A stretch of DNA of 64,000 bases, from assembly GCA_015657535.1 (NCBI GenBank), contig JADHZB010000905.1, positions 1 to 64,000 of the forward strand. Reading direction: 5' to 3'. This DNA comes from Nephromyces sp. MM_2019. Taxonomy: Eukaryota; Apicomplexa; Aconoidasida; Nephromycida. Shown here piece by piece: positions 54,626-64,000 of the stretch. The stretch's first letter is position 1; the number at the start of each line of letters is the position of its first letter. Below the pieces are notes generated by a model. It ran no database searches, was not told where the DNA came from, and was given only the letters and a program-made list of their open reading frames with translations. A program made the translations under genes and the position numbers.

Positions 54626-57322
54626 CTATCATTGTTATTAGTTAGGCAAGTATTTGATTTTGTTTCTGCTGAAACTTTGTTGTGATCCTTGCTTTGCGTA
54701 CATAATCCGGTTTTCTGGAATGTTGCGATGACTTTACGGCTAACGCTGGACTATTTAAGACCGTGAAACACACGCATTGGAAAGGTGAATATGCTATTTT
54801 TCTGCCTTTATTTTTAGTCCTTTTGTTTTAACAGATTTTCCGCTTAATTGGGGTTAGATGGTACATCTAGATTGTTGCCTTAACTATTGCTAGGATGCAA
54901 CAGCGTGCGCGTAATTCTATAAATTTGTTGTTCCTGCTGCTTGCTGGACTTTTATGCGTTAATGAGGCCCTTTTTTATCCCAATTTATAATTTGCAAGCT
55001 TTTAGATGTACCATGGATATAAGAATTTGATAATTTAAATGTGGAAATGTGATTTTTTACTCTGGGTTTTCAGTCTCTCCTTGTGCACGGTGCTTTACGA
55101 AAAGCATCTATCCTTACGTATTAAAATTGTTGTGTGGGAATGTTAGTATCCTTCCAGAATAAGCTGGGCAATCTAGTTCCTCTCTTTTTTAGGTTTTTTA
55201 TTCACGTAATTACTGAGGGGTCTCATTTAGTTTATTTTCGACATGTGATGATAATACCTTTTTTTTCGTTGCTACTCTAATAATATGTAGTTGTAGAATT
55301 GGACAGCAGTCCACAGAAACATAATTATTGGCATTGATTTTTCCGTTGTACTAAGTTTAAATAGTTCTTTAGGCTCGTCTTTCTTTAACCTTTCTTTTAA
55401 ATATAGTATTTATCTCATGTTTTCGAAGAGTAGTCTCCGTCATAAATTAATAAATTTTACTATTAAATTCCGGTGATATCTTCCTGAAGGTATTAGTTCA
55501 CCCATAGTAACTGGAGATAAGGTAGATACCGAAGTCCTTACTGCGTCCTCGTGTATGCCTTATCGTTAATATCGAACTTGGCGATTCACTGTATCACCTT
55601 GTGCACGTTAATACGGGGGTTTTATGCATATTTTGACTGCTTGGTAATTTTTATTTGTTCCGTTGACACCCCCTAGGAGTCTTGTTCTTTACTCTGGAAT
55701 ATCCCCAATGTTCCTCTGCTGTTCCACAAGCTGTATTTAGCGCTCTATATCAAGGGATTAATGAGTATTTTTTGATTTTAGGGCTTTCTTTTTGTTATGA
55801 TCAAGCATAGTTTAATTCGTGCAATTTAAGGTGCCGCGGTGCTCTTTGGCTTTCAAATATTTGCTTATGTTCCATAGATAGTTATGAAAGTAGCTACGGT
55901 GAGCAGAAAAATTAATTGTGTGTTCTGAGACAGTTTGTTTGTAAGCTCATCAAAGCTACCCGGCATTGTTCATTTTCACTAATTTAATGGAAATATTCTT
56001 TAGCTGCGAGGAAAGCTATGCGCCATATTAGTGCTTTCTGAGGCGTTATGTGTACTGTGTTTGTTCTTTCCTGGCTTTGAGTTTTCCCCTTTACGTTTAA
56101 TATTGGGCTCTTTTGTTACGAGAGTTAATTTCTTCGATACCTTTTGGTTTACAAGTACCTTTTGATTTTTGATGGTATACTTTTTCTGGTATATCATTTC
56201 TTAATATCCCCCAGCTCTCAGGGGCTCCCACCACAGCTTGCTGCACTAGCGAGTCTATCTTCATGACCCCAAGGCATCAATGCATCAGCCAAACTAGCGG
56301 GCGATTAGCATGTCACTCTTTTAATGCAGATACTCCCCAGCCGTGCCCATTATATAGTTGCTGTGACTTTAGTTCGCTTGTGATTATTAGCACCATTTGG
56401 AGTAGCTTTGTGGCGAATTTCATATATATGTTGCCACTGGTAAAGTGCTGCGCTTGCCTCTGTATTTTTGAGCTGGTTATCTTGTCTAACAGAACACACA
56501 ATTATCTTTAAGGTTAAATACTATTCATAGGATATTCCGCTGTCCTTTGTCGCTTGCCAGTAGAACGGGTGCTGCGAAAATGGAAGCAATCTGTTCGCTT
56601 TTCCCATCACTTTACCGTTAGTGCATAAATAAAGGTATCATAGGAGCGTATTAATTTATGATGTATACTGAAATGTACCAATCATACGCGTAAACTTATT
56701 GGCTATTTCAATTGTAAGATGCCATTTTCCCAGAAAGTAAAGCAATGGGACTGTTATTACTTCTTTAGTGCGGTTTATTGCGTAACCGTCTGGGAATAGT
56801 TACCAGTTATGGGGTGCAGATGAACCATCAAATGTCTTGATTTTTGCTTGCAATATCCCTAGATTTTATGTCAAGAGTAATAGACGTAATTGCAGCTGCC
56901 ATGTAGCCCTCATTTGGTTGGCGGATCATGTTTACTGCGAAGGATTGTTACTTTTTAGCGTGCTGCAGCATGATTAGGTAAGATATTCGTACTTTTATGC
57001 TGAGGGGGTGGTGAGCACGCTTTGTCAGAATTGCTAGGGTGACAAGCTTTGCTACTGTAGCAGGAAAAATTTAGCTGAAGCATATGGGAAATTCTAGTTG
57101 GGTCGGAAGATGGAAGCTGTATCTTGGGTTAGACGGGGTACTAAGAGGGATCCTTCGAGCCAGCGTAATACCAAGCGAGTAATTAGTTGCTTAGTGGTCG
57201 AATAATGGCGGCGGAACCCGGATCTGCACAGACGACTCCCTTGCTCCTGCAATGAAGCTTGCTCGTCCTGGCTCTTACCCTGCCCAGCTGCAGCGGTAGA
57301 GTCTGCGCTTCCTGGCATTCAG
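54626..57322. other. No convincing gene
   Basis: AT-rich intergenic DNA. The plus frame at 56263-56511 and the minus frames at 56000-56197 and 56313-56501 overlap one another and show no motif, signal or splice support. Confidence 0.5.
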
Positions 57323-58108
57323 TCATGCTGTACTGCTACCCTCACCGCTACTTTGCGATTCGTTAGGAGGGAGACCAGTTGATGTTTCTGAGTTGTCCTT
57401 ATTCGAGGCGAATAGAAATGGGTCAACCAATCCTGGGTAGTAGGGTGAGTAAGCGCCGTTAAAAATAGTGGGGTGTCCGAAAAGGTATGGAACGTCACGC
57501 CTACCAGCTGGCGGGCTTTGCGTGAATAGTGTAGATTTCTGGCGGTGGTAGGGTTTATTCTCGCCGCTTTCAGATTTGGCTGGTATGGCGATACTTTCTG
57601 GTGGGGCATAGGCGTGTGGTGAGTATTTCACGTTGTTGTATGGGTACATGTCGTAGAAACGGTGGTACTGTGGTAGCACCTCCGTGTACCACTTAATGTA
57701 AGCGTTGTAATAGCCTTGGTATGCATCGTAATAAGCCTGCGAATGCGCAGACTCTGTTGCATTTCCGTTATTTGAAGCAGGTTTTCGCGCTCCGCGTAGG
57801 GCCCCCCAGTGCTGATTTGCAACTGCAGTATCCCAGCGGATGCTTGCCAATGAAGGTATTTCAGTCTCTTCAAGCTGTATCGCGTCTCTAACTTGCTCGT
57901 GCCTGCGCTCCAAGGTGGTTCCTGGCAGCTTAGCTGCGGATTCAGAGTCTAATTCCAAAATTGTTGCTCCGAGGTTTGAGGAAGGTAGTGATGAAAATGC
58001 ATCCACCTGGTAGCTACCTTCAATCTGTTGAGACTGGACTCTAATCTCCTCTGTGGCATGCTTTAATAGCAAAAGGCTAATTAGGTAACGATATTTGCAC
58101 GTATTCAT
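57323..58108 (-). CDS. Tyrosine-rich, probably secreted protein, single exon
   Basis: An intronless frame of 261 residues starting at ATG, with a hydrophobic segment near the N terminus (YLISLLLLKHATEE) that could be a signal peptide. Residues 126-167 contain 13 tyrosines in 42 positions (AYYDAYQGYYNAYIKWY, then YHRFYDMYPYNN). A second small cluster (YSPYYPG) lies near 230, and the tail is Ser/Gly/Asn-rich. No enzyme motif is present. Tyrosine-rich secreted proteins cross-linked through dityrosine build apicomplexan oocyst walls, so a wall or matrix role is a reasonable inference. Local base composition is more GC-rich than the flanks, which supports coding. Confidence 0.65.
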   Translation of the reverse strand: MNTCKYRYLISLLLLKHATEEIRVQSQQIEGSYQVDAFSSLPSSNLGATILELDSESAAKLPGTTLERRHEQVRDAIQLEETEIPSLASIRWDTAVANQHWGALRGARKPASNNGNATESAHSQAYYDAYQGYYNAYIKWYTEVLPQYHRFYDMYPYNNVKYSPHAYAPPESIAIPAKSESGENKPYHRQKSTLFTQSPPAGRRDVPYLFGHPTIFNGAYSPYYPGLVDPFLFASNKDNSETSTGLPPNESQSSGEGSSTA

Positions 58109-61053
58109 TTTTACGTAGTCAATGCATAAGTTCAGTTTTCTTGTAAGATTGGATTTCTATTATTATAGCTACCCATTATTGCCGATTATCGCTGCGCTAC
58201 ATGCTGTTTTACAATCTTTAGAGCGTTTTGCCGAAAGTATAGTTACGGTCGAATTTGCAAGAACCCTGCTCTTTTAAAAGAAATAAAACTGCCCTTACCC
58301 TAATATAGCCTTAACCACTTGTAACGAAACTTATGGTATACGGTAAGCCACTTGTTACGTTTATTAGCTTGGCAGGTTGGTTGGCTAAGTACAGGCCCCT
58401 AATGAAATTGCCGCAGCAAGGTGAAAGCAGTTAACTTCCTTCAATCATTCTCTCATGCGACAACACTGTAATTTTTCCACGTCATGCGCCAAGTGTAACT
58501 TGTGCTGTTGGAATGTTAATTAAGGTACCCACGTTTGTGAGTACATATGAGGCTTACAACATCCGAAAGCATATATCTCCCGTATTATCCTGTGCAATGA
58601 GCGACCTCACACATACAAGCTCCGCACAAAGAGCCCTGCCTGAACAGTTGAGCAGCTCGCTTGTGTGTTGCTCGCCTCATAACTTGGATTGCTACCCTGC
58701 AGGCACAGCGGCTTGATCCATTGTGCACAGCTGCGATTGCTGTGGATCTAATACGATCACGAACCAACTACAGGCGACGTACGGCTTGTGGGTGACCTAG
58801 CGTCGACGGGCAGCAGCGATTAGCGCCGTGGTGGAAGCTATGCAGTGGCTGGCTGTACTTGTGTACTTTGGGTTCCGAAACTCGTGCAGTGTAGTCACTG
58901 CGTTTATTTGTACGTTTTGGTTTATTGACCTTACACAAACGCTAAACAGGATGTCGCTAACAATGCATGTAATAAAATTTTAGGCGCCGCAGAGGAATAG
59001 AGTTGTCACATGATGCCCCAGAGTACTTCAGACGCAACAATTGAAAAAATTGGGTGCGCGCAACGAATGCCCGGTAGGAAAATTTGTGAACAGGCATGAA
59101 ATAGAAAAAAAAATGAAGCACCACAACAGATTTCGGTGTAAAAGGTGCAAAAAACTTCATGCAATGTTTGCACAGTAATCGAGGTACTCTGTGCGAGGAG
59201 AGGCTAAGGTTGACCTTGAAAAACAAAAGAGAGCAGCAGGAATTTACAAGCTTTTGCTTTAGCTTGGCCTCAGCAGTACAATAAATGATAATGCATGACA
59301 TACAGGCCTGAAAACTTTTTTCACGAACACCGATGGATATTTAGTCAACTCCGTTAAATTTGCGTAGTATTCTTGAAAGCCTTATACAGCAGTGACACTC
59401 TTCAGAAAAAATCCATACTAAAATTGCTAGATACTTTTGTAATTAACATACTAGTCTTGTCTTCCGCAGATGATATTGATGGTTTTTTCTATCACATTTG
59501 ATTTTATGCTACTTCCGGGAAAACTAATATTTACAGTCAACTTTCGCCGCGTTATCCTTTAAAAAATTGCTCAAGCCTCTTCTCGGTAGGTTCTAACCCG
59601 GAAAAGCATAAGTTCACTCCGGTAGCAACCTTCCGGTATCACTCCTTTCTTGTGTATTTACTAATAAAATTGATTAAAACTACTATTTCTGAAACAGCAG
59701 GCCGAGAAAAAGTATGCCTCTCCGTTAGCTTGACTTCAGGAGTCATATATAGAGCATATTTGAGTGGTTAAAAGCTCAGATATGTTGAAATGGCCCACGA
59801 GATACTCTGTATATTTGGCCTTACTTATACCGTAAATATTAGTGAGAGCATGTTAATATAGAAAATTGGAATTGCAGCAACTTGCCCACTAATTGAGGTT
59901 TCAGTGAAATTTTCAATCGCGAAATTCGCTTGGAATGCCCCCTGACCGTGCACGTGGTATTTCGAAATATCCAGGCATTGCTAGCGAAGCTTAGATGTTT
60001 GTGGGCGACCCTTTTTCGACGAGTGAAACCTTGGGAGTAGTTTATGGTGCTACTTGATTAGGTGTTGCAGATATCTAGAAGTCTAATTTACACCGAAACT
60101 TCCTGTATGTTAGGTATCGTAGAATAAATTAATTTTGTTTGGAGATAAACTACGCTAAATAAGATAAGCCAGCAGATCGTTTCTAGAGTTTGTAGCTTTA
60201 AAATGGCCTTGGCCATATGAGGAATTGCAAGGCTTCTGTGAACCTACCAAAATACAAAGCTGGGAAGAGAATTCTTTAATGGCTTTTAATCTAAATCGTA
60301 TTTAGAAAAATGTCAGTGCTACGACTCCTTACCTATAAGTCTTGCTTGCCATGAAATGGATACGCTCGGCTTTTATTTTCCGGTAATTGATATGCAATTC
60401 GCCGTGGTTAAAGCTAGCATCATGGTCTATTTAAATGTTATTAATTCTTCATTATATTTATAATAGCTTTGTATCATCCGTTCCAGTCAATAAACTGATA
60501 AACTACGATCTTTTAATGCAGAACAGCATATTTTAGTGGTACAAAAGTAAGCAATTAAATTGGGTCAATAATTGTAGCAATTATTTCCGTGTAAACATGC
60601 TTTCCTTAAAGACTTATTTCTGTTAAACTTAAGAAGCAAGCAAACAAAAGTTATTTGGGAACTTGATTTCAAGTGTTTCCTCTCATTCATACTGAGGCAA
60701 AATACACGGCAGCAAGTAAGTAAATCCTATGCTTTTTTTCTAGAGATACCATAGGAAGCATGTTTCAGCTGTGCATGACTCAAGTAGTCCCTGGACAAAC
60801 ATACTAGGTTCTTTGAAGAACCAGATTACTTCAGCATCGCAGCGGGTTGAGTTCATGATTTTGATTGTTTAACTTAACCCGAAATCTATCCAGATTCATG
60901 GACGTAATGAAATCCTTAATTTGGTGACTCATTTTAGAACAATAGAGTCGAAGTACGCTCTAAGTTGAGCAATTTTTCCGCTGAATATTTTCCATTAAAA
61001 TGGCATATTCGAACGTTTTCACTTATGCGAAACTGAAAAAAACTCTTTTCCAG
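58109..61053. other. No convincing gene
   Basis: Upstream flank of the tyrosine-rich gene and beyond. The frames at 58513-58716 (plus) and 58957-59301 (minus) lack motifs. 58580-58880 is locally GC-richer than its surroundings and could hold the promoter of the minus-strand gene. Confidence 0.45.
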
Positions 61054-61304
61054 TGTATATGCTGCACCGCAAAGGGTGCTACGCTTCAACATTAAGGAAA
61101 AAAGCAAGCACGCTATGCGTAAATGAACTAAATAATGTACTTGAGCCTCTGCACTTGACTATACTTGGAAGATTCCTTAGTTTAACGTTTCAGTATCAAA
61201 AAATTGAACATATAAAGGCAGATTGTCAATGTTATACGAATGGACAAGCCATAACTTATTTGAAAATGCAAAAAAATTATTTATCCAAAGCAGTTCGCTG
61301 CCGT
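61054..61304 (+). CDS. Candidate internal exon, unassigned
   Basis: After TTTTCCAG a frame of 83 codons runs to a strong donor (CGT, then GTAAGTG). It encodes MLHRKGCYASTLRKKASTLC, later NELNNVLEPLHLTILGRFLS and CQCYTNGQAITYL. Both splice sites fit, but no partner exon was identified, and a minus-strand gene begins to the right. It is an exon of an unknown plus-strand gene, or chance. Confidence 0.3.
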
Positions 61305-61404
61305 GTAAGTGCTTCTAAGTTCAATTTACACATGAGTGCCTAGTTGATGGATTCACATGCGAAAATTGGATTAATTCTTGATTTTTTAAGAATGATATAC
61401 ATAC

Positions 61405-62421
61405 CTGTAACTTCTTTTCCATTAATAAACCTAGAATGTCGCTCAGTTCGCTCTCCGTGATATCTAAAAAGTGAAAGTATTTCAAAATGGAATATTTCCC
61501 CTACAATGTGAAGCCAAACCGGTGATTTTTAAGTGGTTGTAATTTAGCTCCTTTTCTTGCTGCGGTTGCAACAATTGAGTTGCTTGATTAGCCCGGTGTA
61601 TCATTAGTTCGTTGAATTTTTCATTAGGATGAGCCGCTCGTTCAACTTCAGGGACAGAAAGTGTGAGCTCCATGCCGCCTTTGGAAAGTATTGGGTTTTC
61701 TTTTTCTCTTTTGAATTGCATAACTAGCAAATTTTTTTAGATTACCAGCGAAGTGTCCTCGTTCCCAACGATGCTGCCTATGCCTCATATTAATTTTTTT
61801 TTTTCCGAGAAAATAACCTACTTACGGTGCCACTATATAAGCTTTTTCAGGAAGAAGATATCTTGCGAATGGTTTAATTTTTTCCTGAAATGTTTCCCTA
61901 CATCACATCATATTTACAAGTGTGCCTTAAGAAAGTTTGGCGCTTCTCATTCCTTTTCAATACAACCTGGAAACACTCCGAATATCCTCTGCTGTCAATA
62001 GGAGTTCGCCTGGGTAGTAGCTGAAAAATAACACGAAAATTAGGTGAAAAAGCAGCATTTTGAGCTTATTCAAAAAAATTTTGAGGTCTTTTACTGGGGC
62101 TGGTATGAAGTGAATGAAAGTTACCCCTATTTAGCCTGGCATATTAGGGTGTCATTGCTGTACGTACATCGAAAAGTTCATTGAACAAACGAAAAAAAGC
62201 CGCGGACGTTACTCTATTGTTGTAAAAAGCTATGAAGACCTAGGATATATTTTATTCTTAGAGGAAACCTGTTCAGGGCAGTCAAAACCTTCATTACCAT
62301 TAATTTCTACTTTGTCCGCTTTCACAATCAATTGCAATAAAGTGGCCAATCGGCGGATATTATGTGTTCGTATGCTGAGGCATTTCTCAGCTATATGCAA
62401 CACCTCCATCTCAATCGACAA
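61405..62421 (-). CDS. Candidate coiled-coil or helical protein, unassigned, 5' exons
   Basis: Minus-strand exons 62298-62421, 61520-61723 and 61405-61463 join in phase to 129 residues from an ATG, ending at a GTATGT donor, so at least one more exon lies below 61405. Residues: MEVLHIAEKCLSIRTHNIRR, LATLLQLIVKADKVEIN, NPILSKGGMELTLSVPEVER, NEKFNELMIHRANQATQLLQ, then KITDITESELSDILGLLMEK. It is charged and helical, with heptad-like leucines and no membrane segment. It may be a subunit of a coiled-coil complex; I cannot name a family. Confidence 0.45.
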
Positions 62422-63457
62422 AAATACACCCTAGTTATTATTCTATTACCTAAAACTTAAAAAAGGCTTTGACAAGAATCCGCAAAATGATGTAACCTAG
62501 GAATACCTTTAAATTGCCTCGATAATGCGATAAGGAAGGCATCGAGCGTGAACGTTGCTTTATTGCAGCTAGTAACACAATATAATCGTTCAGTTTCTCA
62601 TTAGTAACACTGCGCATCATATTGCTTGTGCTTGCGCAGGACTGGCGTCATTCGTTGTGGTTACGCCCAGATGTCACCGCGCCAATAGTCAATCTCTAGC
62701 CTACTCATCAGCGGCTGCATTGTTTACCTCCTCAACATGTGCGTTTTGCAATTCAGTCTATTCAAGCTTCACACTACGTGGCGAGTACAGAGGATGTCTC
62801 TTAACATGTATATCGGTGTTTTTGATGCATTTTCGAATGTGCTTAATACGGTAATGTACCAAGGAGTGTATTTTGCTTTCCAGATGGCTGCGTGTGTTCT
62901 TTATATACCTAAAGTTGCATTACAAGCATGTAAAAGCTGATCAGCATCTTCATAGGCGAACTATTTTGATTATCAGGAACTATTTATGGTGCCATTACAA
63001 GTAGTAGAAAAGTTTATTAGCTCCGCTTTTCTCAATTGGCCTGCGTCGCTTTAGGTATCCTTCTTTTTCTTTTGGACAGATCTATGTTTGGCAGGAACAA
63101 AATTCGCAGTTTTATAGCTATCCCGCGAACGCGAGGGACACTGATTAATTGCGCTCTTGATTTTATTGCTTCAATAATGTGCAGCGAACTGCATTTTATT
63201 GCCCTGTGATTTCTGGTAATTTGCTGCGTTACTAGCCGACCATTTTGTAGAAATCAGTAATATTAATATATGTGGTAACAGGTTGTGCTGTGTAATCTTT
63301 TTTATATTTTGAACATCACTTTTTTGCTGCTCTTGAGGTATGCCAAGTTTGCTATTGCATGTAGCGTCTGTTTGCGGTGGCTATGAGGATGGGTTGAAAG
63401 ATATTATTTTTGTTGCCTATATGTAGTTGTTACATATCTCGTTTATCGAAGTCGCTA

Positions 63458-63826
63458 TTCCGATCATGGCCGATACTAGATCAATGCTTGTGGAGTTTGC
63501 TGTGCTACCTTGACGCACGCTTCGTGATTGAATTGCTGGCCATAGTATTTTACACCTCTCTACCTCTAGATAAACTGATAGTGCCTATCTGTAGTTCTTT
63601 TTGTTGGATTCTACGATATATATGTAATCCTAAACCCTTCGAGATTGAATATTTCTTTCCTGCGCTCGGTGCCGTATGTTTTTTTGTTAACGCATTGCTC
63701 TTCTTTCTTGCATTTGATAGGATGCATCTTTTGAACTATGTAGTTCTTATGAGGGTTATTTTGTACTTTTATTATGGTCTGTACTCAGTTATAAATTGTA
63801 TCTTATGTTTGAAGTGGTGCATCTGA
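63458..63826 (+). CDS. Multi-pass membrane protein exon, unassigned
   Basis: The frame is open from 63410 to TGA at 63824-63826, with about four hydrophobic segments (FVIELLAIVFYTSLPLDKL, IVPICSSFCWILRYI, FFPALGAVCFFVNALLFFLA, VILYFYYGLYSVINCILCL) separated by short polar turns (NPKPFEIE, DRMHLL). There is no ATG near the head, so it would be a last exon with its acceptor before about 63480, but T-rich DNA can mimic membrane helices. I recognise no family. Confidence 0.35.
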   Translation, partial: FRSWPILDQCLWSLLCYLDARFVIELLAIVFYTSLPLDKLIVPICSSFCWILRYICNPKPFEIEYFFPALGAVCFFVNALLFFLAFDRMHLLNYVVLMRVILYFYYGLYSVINCILCLKWCI

Positions 63827-63962
63827 GTGACATCGCTATTGTGCTGCTTTATTTCGATGCAATTCTCCTCTGAGAGCCTTTTATTAATGGGGTAAGATTA
63901 ATTTTTGGACAAAAAAAAATGCTTGAGTTATCTTTTCTCTGTCTTCATTTTTATGTTGACAG

Positions 63963-64000
63963 AAAATCGGCAAGATGTCAATGGATCAGCTAATGGCGCT
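63963..64000 (+). CDS. 5' end of a gene running off the window
   Basis: After TTGACAG at 63956-63962 an open frame reads KIGKMSMDQLMAL to the window end, with ATG codons at 63975 and 63981. It may be the first coding exon after a 5'-UTR intron, or an internal exon. The product cannot be named from 12 codons. Confidence 0.3.

Overview
This is intron-rich nuclear DNA from a protist. I see no bacterial operons, tRNA, rRNA, CRISPR array or transposon. Introns are GT-AG and open with GTAAGT, GTGAGT or GTATGT-type donors. The base composition (AT-rich by eye), the insert-bearing TDY MAP kinase and the genes for secreted proteins suggest an alveolate, perhaps an apicomplexan relative. No feature fixes the taxon, so this is inference.

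Layout. 1-4912 (+): 3' part of a RAD16-type SNF2/RING helicase whose introns are packed with CA/TG repeats. About 5050-5690: a weak small membrane-protein candidate. 5.7-9.5 kb: nothing convincing. 9550-15374 (+): a 12-exon TDY-type MAP kinase with a large activation-loop insert. 15.4-17.3 kb: nothing convincing. 17339-20719 (-): a complete 4-exon UBA5, the UFM1-activating E1. 20.8-25.0 kb: weak ORFs and repeats. 25500-37470 (+): a complete 13-exon coatomer delta subunit. 39367-43028 (+): a candidate secreted protein with a possible antisense two-exon gene (40758-41266, -) inside one intron. 43729-50816 or beyond (+): a large secreted protein of more than 1,600 residues that I do not recognise, with a 3-kb central exon. 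53224-53409: a probable C-terminal exon. 53910-54625 (+): a mitochondrial ISCA2-type Fe-S assembly protein. 57323-58108 (-): a tyrosine-rich, probably secreted protein. 61.0-62.4 kb and 63.4-64.0 kb: unassigned exons.

The recognised genes serve separate basic processes: DNA repair or chromatin, signalling, UFMylation, COPI trafficking and Fe-S assembly. They show no functional clustering. The least explained material is the secreted-protein block at 39.4-53.4 kb, the kinase insert, and the repeat families inside introns. I built exon models by matching open frames, splice sites and intron phase by eye. For RAD16 (visible part), the kinase, UBA5, delta-COP, ISCA2 and the first 13 exons of the large secreted gene, every junction chosen keeps the frame.
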